From Streptomyces indicus (GTDB lineage Bacteria > Actinomycetota > Actinomycetes > Streptomycetales > Streptomycetaceae): a DNA stretch of 64,000 nucleotides. Below, piece after piece: positions 43,694-51,555 of this stretch. The stretch is taken from positions 310,001 through 374,000 of the forward strand of contig NZ_FNFF01000002.1 in the NCBI RefSeq assembly GCF_900100315.1. The letters are read 5' to 3'. The position numbers and the translations under genes are program-made. Under the pieces are notes generated by a model. The model did no database searches, had not been told where the DNA came from, and saw only the letters and a list, made by a program, of their open reading frames with translations. Each line of letters starts with the position of its first letter. Position 1 is the first letter of the stretch.

Positions 43694-43972
43694 TTATGCT
43701 GCATATGGCGGTCGGGCGCGACCTTTGCGGGACTCCGGATCTTGTTGGAGCGGGTCCAGCTCGGAGTTGCTGCGGGAGTCCACTGACTCGCACTCGGCGA
43801 TCCAGGCGTCCAAGTCGGCGATTCGGTACATGACCTTGCGCCCTTGCCGGAACGACGGCGGCCCGAAGCGGCGGTGGCGCCAGACGCGCAGGGTGTCCAC
43901 CGGACGGTTCAGGTACGCGGCTGCTTGCCGAGTCGTGAAGAACGGCGACGCCGGCAACGCCTGGTCAGTCAT
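43694..43972 (-). CDS. AlpA/excisionase-like HTH protein
   Basis: The 92-residue product has FFTTRQAAAYLNRPVDTLRVWRHRRFGPPSFRQGRKVMYRIADLDAWIAECES, the MerR-type helix-turn-helix_17 domain of phage excisionases and AlpA regulators. It is the second gene of the leftward early operon, overlapping the Cro-like gene by 8 nt, a good position for the excisionase needed to reverse sdaA integration. Confidence 0.82.
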   Translation of the reverse strand: MTDQALPASPFFTTRQAAAYLNRPVDTLRVWRHRRFGPPSFRQGRKVMYRIADLDAWIAECESVDSRSNSELDPLQQDPESRKGRARPPYAA

Positions 43973-44189
43973 GAACGGGCTCCTCTGGTTCGTGGTGGCA
44001 CGCGATGGTTGTGATCCGAACCCCGAGGCCTTCAGCAATCCGCTTCAAGAGATCCGGCCGTGGGTTGGACTGGCTGCGTTCGATCCGAGAGAGCTGCGCA
44101 GGGCTCACCTGCACCCGGCGCGCGAAGCCGCGCAGCGGAAGCCCCCGTTCCTCACGCAGCGTCCGGATGGTGTCTCCGTTCGCTCGCAT
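43965..44189 (-). CDS. Cro-like XRE regulator
   Basis: The 74-residue product (start ATG 44189) is a single helix-turn-helix: DTIRTLREERGLPLRGFARRVQVSPAQLSRIERSQSNPRPDLLKRIAEGLGV. As the first leftward gene opposite the repressor it should act as a Cro-type switch for the lytic programme. Its promoter shows TTGATT (44220-44225 complement) and TAAAGT (44197-44202 complement) at 17-bp spacing, with two operator repeats in the spacer. Confidence 0.85.
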   Translation of the reverse strand: MRANGDTIRTLREERGLPLRGFARRVQVSPAQLSRIERSQSNPRPDLLKRIAEGLGVRITTIACHHEPEEPVHD

Positions 44190-44196
44190 GACGGGA

Positions 44197-44280
44197 ACTT
44201 TAGGGAACGATGAGGAACGAATCAAGTATTGACGTATCTCGTTTCCGTCGGACAGGATGCCAGACATGGGGAACGAGAGA
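44197..44280. promoter_or_regulatory. divergent immunity promoters with GGAACGA operators
   Basis: GGAACGA-type motifs lie at 44203-44210, 44213-44220, 44237-44246 (inverted) and 44268-44280. The leftward promoter (TTGATT, 17 bp, TAAAGT) has the first two in its spacer. A rightward promoter TTGACG at 44229-44234 with CAGGAT at 44253-44258 has the inverted copy in its spacer. Both can therefore be shut by the repressor or Cro-like protein. Confidence 0.7.
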
Positions 44281-44367
44281 CAGGAGGGAACGCCATGGAT
44301 GGGAAACGGCGGGCGTATCGACTCCCCTGGGTTCCAGTTGTTACGTGTTTTGGGGGAGACTGCCCCC

Positions 44368-44874
44368 ATGCAGGCAACGGACGAGCAGTGGAAGCAGCTC
44401 GGTCAGCGGATCGCGGACCGGCGGCGAGAGCTCGGGCTCACACAGGTAGAGCTCGCCCAGGCAGCAGGCGTGGACGTGAAGAGCGTCGTCAGCATCGAAA
44501 AGGGGACCACCCGCAAGCGCTGGCCGATCTCGCTGCCTCGACTCGAGGCACCGCTCGGCTGGGCGCCGGGGAGCACCCGCGAGATGATCAACGGCGGCGA
44601 CCCCACCCCCCTGACGTCAGCCAATCAACCCGGACGCGCCCCGCAAGGCACGGCAAGCGCAGGCCTCGACGCCGAACTCCTCATGGAGCTCGCAACGGCT
44701 ACCCCCGAGCAGCAGCAGCGCGTCAAGGACTTCCTCCTCGGCCTGAAGCAGGCGAGCCGGTCCGACTACGCACTCGCCGCCCACCGACCGCACGCCGTCT
44801 CCGACGGCCCGGCCAACCAGGACCTGCGCGACGCCCTCGACGTCCTGGACGGGATCCAGCCGGAAGACGGCTGA
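44368..44874 (+). CDS. phage repressor, XRE family
   Basis: The 168-residue product starts at ATG 44368, with GGGGGAG about 10 nt upstream (the frame is open from 44257). The N-terminal helix-turn-helix is LGQRIADRRRELGLTQVELAQAAGVDVKSVVSIEKG; the C-terminal part (about 90-168) is helical and not a LexA-type autoprotease. The adjacent ImmA-like gene suggests inactivation by proteolysis instead of RecA-stimulated self-cleavage. It is the likely lysogeny repressor acting on the GGAACGA operators. Confidence 0.82.
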   Translation: MQATDEQWKQLGQRIADRRRELGLTQVELAQAAGVDVKSVVSIEKGTTRKRWPISLPRLEAPLGWAPGSTREMINGGDPTPLTSANQPGRAPQGTASAGLDAELLMELATATPEQQQRVKDFLLGLKQASRSDYALAAHRPHAVSDGPANQDLRDALDVLDGIQPEDG

Positions 44875-44983
44875 CCTGCCGATCCACCAGCGAACGAGCT
44901 TGCTGTCGCGACGTCGCCTTGATTGAATCGAACATTCATTCGGCATATGCGTCACTCGCGACGCCTGACACAGTGGGGGTGGC

Positions 44984-45529
44984 GTGCCCGCCATCCAGAA
45001 CGAGGGCCCGTCCGATCAGTCCAACGAGCAGCGCTCCAGCAAGCGCTCCGCCTTCAAGCGGAGACTGATGGGCGGAAGCCCTCGCGGCAGCGCAGCACAG
45101 CCATCCGGCCCCTACGCACCCGACATCGAGCTGTCGAAGCTCGGCGTCATGGTCAAGCGCAAGCGGATGCAGGACACCTGGGCCATCTGGTTCCCCCACC
45201 GACGGGCGATCGTCGTCGCCTCCGGCCTCACGCGCGTTCAAGAACGCTGCGTCCTCGCCCACGAGCTCGAGCACGTCCTCGCTGACGACGGCGAGTGCAT
45301 TCCCCACGATTCGCTTCGCGAGCACATCACCGTGCGGCAGGAGCGCATCGCCGACATACGTGCCGCACGCAAACTGATCGCTCTCAGCGACCTCGCCCGC
45401 GTCCTCCCATGGGCTACCAGCTACGAGGAGGCCGCAGCCGAGCTCGACGTGACCGAGCGCATGCTGCGAGTGCGGCTCATGGACCTGGAAAAGGATTCAT
45501 GGCTGGCCACATCGAAGACCGCTGGCTGA
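44984..45529 (+). CDS. ImmA/IrrE-family metalloprotease
   Basis: The 181-residue product starts at GTG 44984. It has CVLAHELEHVLADDGEC, where HELEH is a zinc-binding HExxH motif, flanked by an N-terminal basic stretch and a C-terminal helical domain. ImmA-type enzymes cleave the phage repressor to start excision, as in ICEBs1. It overlaps the integrase gene by 31 nt, so protease and integrase are coexpressed during lysogeny exit. Confidence 0.9.
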   Translation: MPAIQNEGPSDQSNEQRSSKRSAFKRRLMGGSPRGSAAQPSGPYAPDIELSKLGVMVKRKRMQDTWAIWFPHRRAIVVASGLTRVQERCVLAHELEHVLADDGECIPHDSLREHITVRQERIADIRAARKLIALSDLARVLPWATSYEEAAAELDVTERMLRVRLMDLEKDSWLATSKTAG

Positions 45530-46932
45530 ACAAAAGACCCGACCCCAAGACCGGGAACCGGGAACGTACCGACCGCTGGGGCAAAGGCAAGCGCTATCGC
45601 GTAGCTCGTATCCCCGGCGTACGAGATCGCAGTTTCGACAACCTCACCGACGCCAAAGCGTGGAAGGCCAAAGCCGAGCACGAGTCCCGGGTAGGCGACT
45701 TCGTCGACCCCAGGCGCGGTGCCATGACGCTCACCGAATACATCGAAGACCACTGGTGGCCAGGGCGGACGGACGAACCCTCGACTGCAGCCCCCATGCG
45801 CAGCAGGATCTGGAACCACATAGTTCCGCTGATCGGCAGTAAGCCCCTCCGCGCAGTGGACGCCTCCGTACTGCGTGCGTGGAAAGGGGACCTTTTGGCG
45901 CGCGTCGAATCGTCGACAGCCGAGGTCATCTGGATCCATCTAGCAACGATCTTGCAGGCGGCTGTAGATGACGGCCGCCTGACCAGGAACCCCTGCCGCG
46001 TCCATCGCAGCATCAAGCCACCGAAGCGGACGAAGAAGAAGGCGAAGGCGTGGGCGCGGGAGATCGTGGATGCCGTCCGAGCTGGGCTGCAGGAGCGATA
46101 CCACCTGGCGGTGGACCTCGGCGTCGGCCTCGGACTCCGACAGGGGGAGGCATTCGGTCTCGGTGAGGACGACTTCGACTTCGAAGCCGGCGTCCTGCAC
46201 GTAAGGCGCCAGCTGCGCTGGGACTCCCGCGGCCGTCCGTACTTCTGCCTACCGAAGGGAGGCAAGACTCGCGACGTACCTGTGTCCCCTCGTCTGGCCC
46301 ACCGGATCCTCGATGCCCTCAAGCGCTTCCCGGCGGTCGAGTGCACCCTGCCCTGGCGGAACCCCGAAGACCCTGAGACCGAGCTGCAAGCCCGCCAGCG
46401 GAAGCCCATCACGGTGCGGCTCGTGCTGACGACCTCCCACGGCAACCGGATCTACTACCGCACATGGAACGACCGCAGCTGGAAGCCTGCCCTCTTCGCC
46501 GCGGGCGTCATCAAGAAGATCGGCGAGAAGGTTCAGAAGTACAGCGGCCGAACCCGCAAGAACCCGATCTTCGAGCAGTCCCGCGAGGACATGTTCCACG
46601 TGCTCCGGCACACCTACGCCAGCGTGCAGCTCGAGGCGGGCGAGTCCATCGTGTCGCTCTCCCAGTGGCTCGGTCATGCCTCACCAAACATCACACTCGA
46701 GCACTACGCTCACTTCATGCCGCAAGCCGGAGCACGCGGATTGCAGGCCATGGACAGCTGGTTCGCTCCCCCAGCGCCCATTCCCCCCAGCCACCCCCCA
46801 AAGGCTCCAGTCCCCTACTGGGACAAGGCAAAGGCGCTGGCTAACCTCAAGATCAGCGCGTTTGACCACAAGAAGGTCAAGTACAAGGAGACGGCGCGGG
46901 GCGGGCTTGCGGTGAACGTGATCGAGTGCTGA
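45499..46932 (+). CDS. int: tyrosine integrase whose C-terminus is encoded across the att core
   Basis: The 477-residue enzyme has the full catalytic set: R214 (GLRQGEAFGL), K253/K256 (LPKGGKTRDV), H367-x2-R370 (MFHVLRHTYAS), H393 (LGHAS) and nucleophile Y403 (ITLEHYAHF). ATG 45499 follows AAGGA. After a Pro-rich linker (PPAPIPPSHPPKAP, coded by the right arm-type repeats) it ends [19 protein letters not shown], the same 19 residues as the SdaA end. The last codons after 46892 are chromosomal; in the free phage they would come from the attL side and encode the same residues. It integrates and, with an excisionase, excises the prophage. Confidence 0.93.
   Translation: MAGHIEDRWLNKRPDPKTGNRERTDRWGKGKRYRVARIPGVRDRSFDNLTDAKAWKAKAEHESRVGDFVDPRRGAMTLTEYIEDHWWPGRTDEPSTAAPMRSRIWNHIVPLIGSKPLRAVDASVLRAWKGDLLARVESSTAEVIWIHLATILQAAVDDGRLTRNPCRVHRSIKPPKRTKKKAKAWAREIVDAVRAGLQERYHLAVDLGVGLGLRQGEAFGLGEDDFDFEAGVLHVRRQLRWDSRGRPYFCLPKGGKTRDVPVSPRLAHRILDALKRFPAVECTLPWRNPEDPETELQARQRKPITVRLVLTTSHGNRIYYRTWNDRSWKPALFAAGVIKKIGEKVQKYSGRTRKNPIFEQSREDMFHVLRHTYASVQLEAGESIVSLSQWLGHASPNITLEHYAHFMPQAGARGLQAMDSWFAPPAPIPPSHPPKAPVPYWDKAKALANLKISAFDHKKVKYKETARGGLAVNVIEC
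46764..46805. repeat. C-rich direct repeats, candidate integrase arm-type sites (right)
   Basis: Three CCCCC(C)CA motifs occur at about 46767, 46783 and 46794, within the integrase gene. The segment 46781-46800 matches 3479-3498 exactly in the same orientation. They encode the Pro-rich linker of the integrase and lie about 80 to 115 bp from the core. Confidence 0.55.
46879..46892. other. attR core
   Basis: The core AAGTACAAGGAGAC is identical to 3323-3336. The bases after it are the displaced original end of chromosomal sdaA, in frame with the integrase, followed by the native sdaA terminator. Confidence 0.9.
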
Positions 46933-46958
46933 GCCGGCCGCCCTCGGCGGTCTGAGCG

Positions 46959-47006
46959 ACGGGAAGCGCCTCGTACCCCTGACTCGGGGTGCGAGGCGCT
47001 TCCCGT
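46959..47006. terminator. native sdaA terminator, displaced to the integrase
   Basis: A 21-bp inverted repeat with one mismatch (46959-46979 and 46986-47006) has a 6-nt loop. It is chromosomal and originally followed sdaA; in the lysogen it terminates the integrase transcript. Confidence 0.85.
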
Positions 47007-47227
47007 GGGCCGGCCGTGCGTGTCCGGATCCCGCCGTGGTCGCAGCCGGTCCGTGCCGGTCCCGCGCCCCGGTGCGCGCCGTGCGGTGATGTGTGCGCCT
47101 CGGTACCGACTCCCCTGCTGCACAAGGCGTATCTACGCTCGGCCGTCTCGACGAAACCGTCGGGAATGTCCACACGACCGAGTCGTCGGGGCCGCCGGGC
47201 GCGCGGCCCGGGATCAGGGGCCTGGCC

Positions 47228-47683
47228 ATGCAGCATCGCGTCATCGTCGGTGTGAACCTCGTCCTCGTCCGAGGTGATCACGTGCTTCTCGGGTTGCGCC
47301 GCAACACCGGCTGGGCCAACGGCCGCTGGTACTTCCCGGCCGGGCGGCTCGAGGAAGGCGAATCGGTCCTGCACGGCATGGCCCGCGAAGCACGCGAAGA
47401 GCTCTCCATCGGCATCGCCCCGGAGCACCTGTGCCTCTTCCACACCCTCCACCATCCCGCCGCGGACCAGGGGAAGGGGTGGCTGCAGCTCTACTTCACC
47501 GCCTCCCGGTACACCGGGCACGTGACCAACGCCGAGCCGTCGCGGTGCGAAGAGGTGCGGTGGTGGCCGATCGGCGGGCCGCCGCCCGCGCAGTCCGTGC
47601 CGTACGTCGCTCCGGTGCTCGAAGCTCTCGCCGCGCGGCGCCGGCTCACCGTCCTCGCCTCCGATGTCCGGCGTATCGCCTGA
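47228..47683 (+). CDS. NUDIX hydrolase
   Basis: The 151-residue product has the NUDIX box GRLEEGESVLHGMAREAREELSI, matching Gx5Ex7REUxEE with Ser in place of the last Gly. It begins HRVIVGVNLVLVRGDHVLLGLRRNTGWANGRWYFPAG, typical of the fold. Such enzymes hydrolyse nucleoside diphosphate derivatives. The ATG at 47228 is chosen; the frame is open further upstream. It is the first gene right of the prophage. Confidence 0.88.
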   Translation: MQHRVIVGVNLVLVRGDHVLLGLRRNTGWANGRWYFPAGRLEEGESVLHGMAREAREELSIGIAPEHLCLFHTLHHPAADQGKGWLQLYFTASRYTGHVTNAEPSRCEEVRWWPIGGPPPAQSVPYVAPVLEALAARRRLTVLASDVRRIA

Positions 47684-47764
47684 CAGTTCACGCGCCCGCG
47701 GGGCCTGTCAGTGCGCTCGCGTAGTCTTCCCGCCACCGCACCCCGACCGGGAGGATCAAGCACC

Positions 47765-49276
47765 GTGACCGGCCTGTCCGCCTTTCCCCTGCCGTTCCAG
47801 GCGTCCCGCTCCATATGGTTCGCGAAGCCCCGTACGCTGCGGGAGCTCGAGATGATGGCGTGCAGTGCCCAACTGCGGGCCAAGGAGCGGTGGTTCGAGA
47901 AGAAGGACGACACCGGGATCGTCGCCAAGTGGACGCGGGAGGCCTTGGAGCAAGGGCTCACCGAGGCGCAGGTGCGGTATGTGCTCGACGAGCTCGCGCA
48001 CTATGCCGTGCTGCGGGACGAGCGCACCGGGATCGAGGTGTCCGCCGTCGACGGGGTGTGGCAGTCGGACGTGCTGGTCGAGGACGGGCTCAGGGAGCGG
48101 CTGCGCGCGGCGGTGCGGGTGCTCGAGGACGTGCCGGAGGCGGAGCGCGACTGGCACCCCGGGTCCGGCGGGCAGGTGCTCGACCTGGTGCATCCCTCGC
48201 TGTTCTGCCTGGTGAACGGGGTGAGCGGCGGGCCTGAGAGGGCCTGGGCGAATCCCACCGACAAGTACACGCGGCACGAGTTCTCGGAGAAGTTCCAGTG
48301 GCTGCCGACAGATGTCGAGGTCGACGAGGACGGGCGGGTCCGCTTCCTGTCGTACGTGAACAACGTCCATCCGGAGCTGCACGGTGAACTCGCCGCTGTG
48401 CTGCCGGAGTTGTTCGGGCGCATGCGTCCCCTGTTCGAGCGTGTGCTGACCGATCTGCGTCATCCGCGGCCGCTGCGGATCACGGCCGATCCGTACAGCT
48501 GGTACGAGGACTCGGAGCCGGAGTATCCGGACGAGGACGACTTCAGCGACGAGGAGGCCTACGAGGCCGCCGTGCTCGCGCACGAGGAGGCCCAGGACGA
48601 CTGGTGGGAGAACCGCCGCCCGGTCATTCCCGACGCCCCCGGGTTCACCCCGCCCCCGCTGCCGGCCGAGGCCGACCGGGTCGGCCTGCGCGGCCGCCGT
48701 CTCCAGGTGATCGTCAAGCTCGCGAGCATCCACCTCACGCCGGACCGGCCCGAGTACGCGGGCGGCTCCTGGCACGTCGAGGGCATGCTCAACGAGCGGA
48801 TCGTCTCGACCGGCCTCTACTACTGGGACAGCGAGAACATCACGGAGAGCCGGCTCGGCTTCCGCACGGCCCTCGACGACCCGATGTACGAGCAGAACGA
48901 CGACAACGGGATGCGGGAGGTCTACGGCCTGGAGAACGAGGAGGCGCTCAACCAGGTCCTCGGCTCGGCGGCGACCCCGGCCGGCCGCTGCCTGGCGTTT
49001 CCGAACGTGCTCCAGCACCGCGTCAGCCCGTTCCGCCTCGCGGACCCCACGCGCCCGGGGCACCGCAAGATCCTCGCCTTCTTCCTCGTCGACCCCTCGG
49101 AGCGGATCGTCTCGACCTCGGACGTGCCGCCGCAGCAGCCCAGGGCGTCGACCTCGACCATGACCCTGGAGCAGGCGAAGGACTTCCGTGAACAGCTCAT
49201 GCGGGAGCGGAAGTTCTTCGTCGACGAGCACAACGAGCAGGTGTACGAGCGGGAGTTCTCGCTCTGCGAGCACTGA
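47765..49276 (+). CDS. DUF4246 family protein
   Basis: GTG 47765 follows GGGAGG at good distance. The 503-residue product starts with LSAFPLPFQASRSIWFAKPRTLRELEMMACSAQLRAKERWFEK and has PLRITADPYSWYEDSEPEYPDEDDF, SWHVEGMLNERIVSTGLYYWDSENI and FPNVLQHRVSPFRLADPTRPGHRKILAFFLVDP. This is DUF4246, with HVEG/HRVSPF residues suggestive of a 2-oxoglutarate/Fe(II) oxygenase-like fold. Function unknown. Confidence 0.85.
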   Translation: MTGLSAFPLPFQASRSIWFAKPRTLRELEMMACSAQLRAKERWFEKKDDTGIVAKWTREALEQGLTEAQVRYVLDELAHYAVLRDERTGIEVSAVDGVWQSDVLVEDGLRERLRAAVRVLEDVPEAERDWHPGSGGQVLDLVHPSLFCLVNGVSGGPERAWANPTDKYTRHEFSEKFQWLPTDVEVDEDGRVRFLSYVNNVHPELHGELAAVLPELFGRMRPLFERVLTDLRHPRPLRITADPYSWYEDSEPEYPDEDDFSDEEAYEAAVLAHEEAQDDWWENRRPVIPDAPGFTPPPLPAEADRVGLRGRRLQVIVKLASIHLTPDRPEYAGGSWHVEGMLNERIVSTGLYYWDSENITESRLGFRTALDDPMYEQNDDNGMREVYGLENEEALNQVLGSAATPAGRCLAFPNVLQHRVSPFRLADPTRPGHRKILAFFLVDPSERIVSTSDVPPQQPRASTSTMTLEQAKDFREQLMRERKFFVDEHNEQVYEREFSLCEH

Positions 49277-49301
49277 GCGCCGCAAGGCAGGGTACGGGGG
49301 C

Positions 49302-50546
49302 TCAGTCCACGTACCCCTCCGGTGTCCCCCACGTCCCGCTCCGGCTGGTCGTCGGGGAGATCAGGACGCAGCGGGTGCCGGTGAAGTTGGTCGGCATGCA
49401 CTTGTTGCAGTGGATGCACAGGGAGGGCGTGGCCGCGTCCGCCGCGATGCGCCGCACGAGGTCGGGCTCGCGCAGCAGCGCGCGGGCCATGGCCACGAAG
49501 GCGAAGCCCTCGCGCATGGCCCGGTCCATGACCGTCCGGTCGGTGACCCCGCCGAGCAGGATCATCGGCAGCCGTACGGCCTCCCGTATCCGCAGCGCGT
49601 CCTCCAGGAGGTAGGCGTCGCGGTACGGGTAGCTGCGCAGGAAGCGCCGGCCCACCAGCTTCAGGCCGAGCCGGACCGGCTGCGGGAAGACCTCGGCGAA
49701 CTCCGCGTGCGGCGCGTCGCCCTTGAACAGGTACATGGGGTTGAGCAGGGAGCTGCCGGCCGTCATCTCCAACGCGTCGACGGTGCCGTCCTGTTCGAGC
49801 CACCGCGCCACCTGGACCGCCTCGTCCGTACCGAAGCCGCCGGGGACCCCGTCGTCCAGGGTGAGCTTGGCGATCACCGCGATCCGTCCGCCCACCGCGT
49901 CGCGGACCGCGCGCATGACCTCGCGGGGGAAGCGGGCCCGGTTCTCCAGGCTGCCGCCGTACGCGTCCTTGCGGCGGTTGAGCTTGGGGCTGAGGAAGGC
50001 GCTGGCGAGGTAGTTGTGGCCGAGGTGCACCTCGACCGCGTCGAACCCGGCCCCGACCGCCCGGCGCGCCGCCTCGGCGTGCGCCTGCGTCACGCGGTGC
50101 AGGTCGGCGGCCGAGGCGGGCCGGGTCAGGCCGAGCCCGCGGGGGTCGAAGCGCCGCGACGGGGACAGGGCCGGAGCAGCGTTCGCCCGGGCGTCGGCGA
50201 CCGGGCCCGCGTGCCCGATCTGCGCGGAGACCGCGGCGCCTTCGGCGTGCACCGCGTCGGTGAGCCGGCGCAGCCCCGGGAGCGCCGCGTCGCTCCAGTG
50301 GATCTGGTGCCGGTCGGTACGCCCGTCCCTGCTGACGGCGAGGTAGGCGACGGTGGTCATGCCGACGCCGCCGCGCGCGTAGGCGACATGGAAGCGAAGC
50401 AGGTCCTCGGTGACCCGTCCGTGGTGGCTGAGGCCTTCGTAGGTGGCGGCCTTGATGACCCGGTTGCGCAAGGTGACGGGCCCGATCCGTCCCGGCGACA
50501 GGACGTCCGGGGGCGGGGGTGCGTCGGGTGGGTGGGGCGTACTCAC
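49302..50546 (-). CDS. Old Yellow Enzyme family NAD(P)H:flavin oxidoreductase
   Basis: The 414-residue product starts at GTG 50546 with GGGGAG upstream. The OYE barrel motifs are HLGHNYLASAFLSPKLNRRKDAYGGSLENRARF and FAFVAMARALLREPDLV, with FMN-binding residues in PRFEV-type positions. The C-terminal CIHCNKC followed by another Cys resembles the iron-sulfur motif of dienoyl-CoA reductase-type members. It reduces activated C=C bonds. Tandem 13-bp repeats lie upstream of its promoter. Confidence 0.9.
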   Translation of the reverse strand: MSTPHPPDAPPPPDVLSPGRIGPVTLRNRVIKAATYEGLSHHGRVTEDLLRFHVAYARGGVGMTTVAYLAVSRDGRTDRHQIHWSDAALPGLRRLTDAVHAEGAAVSAQIGHAGPVADARANAAPALSPSRRFDPRGLGLTRPASAADLHRVTQAHAEAARRAVGAGFDAVEVHLGHNYLASAFLSPKLNRRKDAYGGSLENRARFPREVMRAVRDAVGGRIAVIAKLTLDDGVPGGFGTDEAVQVARWLEQDGTVDALEMTAGSSLLNPMYLFKGDAPHAEFAEVFPQPVRLGLKLVGRRFLRSYPYRDAYLLEDALRIREAVRLPMILLGGVTDRTVMDRAMREGFAFVAMARALLREPDLVRRIAADAATPSLCIHCNKCMPTNFTGTRCVLISPTTSRSGTWGTPEGYVD

Positions 50547-50651
50547 GTGGCTCTCCCCTCGGTTCGGTTCCCCGGCGGGCTCCGCGCTGCGCACCGCCGG
50601 GGCGGCGACCGTAGTGAAGCCGGGCACAAGGCGGAAGAGGCAACCACCGAA

Positions 50652-50678
50652 GAGACGTCACCGATGAGACGTCACCGA
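50652..50678. repeat. tandem 13-bp repeats upstream of the OYE gene
   Basis: GAGACGTCACCGA occurs at 50652-50664 and 50666-50678, one base apart (period 14). It lies in the 173-bp gap upstream of the OYE start (50546), between it and the response-regulator end. It may be an operator. Confidence 0.6.
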
Positions 50679-50719
50679 AACGGCGGTCAACGCCCAATGA
50701 CCGCTCGCCCACCGGGAGT

Positions 50720-51427
50720 TCACCGACTCACCCGCGCCCCTTCCAGCCGGTACCCCATCCCCCGTATCGCGTCGATCGTGCAGGAACTCCCCCCGTCCTC
50801 ACGGAGCTTGGTGCGCACGCGGCGGATGTGCACCGTCAGCGTGTTGCTGTCGAGCGTGTCCGTGCCCCACAGCGCCCGGGTCAGCTCGGCGCGGGAGACC
50901 ACCCGGCCCGCGTGCTCCATGAGGTAGTGCAGGACCATGAACTCCCGTACGGGGAGCCGCAGTCGGCGCCCTCGTACGTGCACGTGGAAGCCGACCGGGT
51001 CCAGTTCGATGTCGCCGACGACCAGCGGCCCGTCCGTCCGCGGTGCCCGCAGGAGCGGGATGATCTCCTGGGTGCGGTAGGGGCGCGCGACGAAGGCCGT
51101 CGCGCCGGCCGCCACCGCCGCCGAGGCCTCCGCCGCGCCGTCCGCGCCCGCCGCGACCACCACGGGTACGGGATGGAGGCGGGCGACCAGCGCCGTGACG
51201 CGGGCGCAGTCCACCACCGGCAGCGGGGCGCCGAGCAGCAGGGCGCGCGGGCGCCGGGCACCGGCCTGGAGCAGCGCCTCGGCGCCGTCGCCGCAGACCA
51301 CCGTCGCCACGCCTGCCGCCTCGAAGCGGGCGGCCGCGGCGGCGGCCAGCGCGGGGTCCGGGTCGGCGAGCAGCAGGCCGGGCGGTCCTGCGCCGCCCGG
51401 CGGGGCGGCGGTCGCGTGGGGGGTCAC
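50720..51427 (-). CDS. atypical OmpR/PhoB-type response regulator
   Basis: The 235-residue product starts at GTG 51427, with AAGGAGG 7 nt upstream. The receiver (about 15-125) keeps two acidic residues (D22, D24 in LLLADPDPAL), but the phosphoacceptor Asp is replaced by Gly66 (ALLLGAPLPVVD) and the conserved Lys by R115. The C-terminal winged helix (about 140-230) is intact: LRLPVREFMVLHYLMEHAGRVVSRAELTRALWGTDTLDSNTLTVHIRRVRTKL. It probably acts without normal phosphorylation. It lies next to the pst operon, though a link to phosphate control is inference. Confidence 0.85.
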   Translation of the reverse strand: MTPHATAAPPGGAGPPGLLLADPDPALAAAAAARFEAAGVATVVCGDGAEALLQAGARRPRALLLGAPLPVVDCARVTALVARLHPVPVVVAAGADGAAEASAAVAAGATAFVARPYRTQEIIPLLRAPRTDGPLVVGDIELDPVGFHVHVRGRRLRLPVREFMVLHYLMEHAGRVVSRAELTRALWGTDTLDSNTLTVHIRRVRTKLREDGGSSCTIDAIRGMGYRLEGARVSR

Positions 51428-51555
51428 GTGTGGTCCTCCTTCGGACGGGCCACCAACCGTGGTGCTGCGAGGGCCAGTTGGGTGCGGGGCGCGGCGTGGC
51501 GCGGCGTGGTGCGGGCGCCGCACGGGTCGGGTGCGCCGCCGCATGGACCGGGCGG

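Noticed and set aside
46868..46932. Integrase end as an assembly error or accidental fusion
   Set aside because: The frame, the third-position-only differences and the matching peptide at attL are too consistent for an artefact, and the native terminator follows directly.
48922..50712. 596-residue open frame spanning the OYE gene
   Set aside because: It reads an alternative frame of the OYE gene and the 3' end of the DUF4246 gene; OYE motifs are in the other frame.
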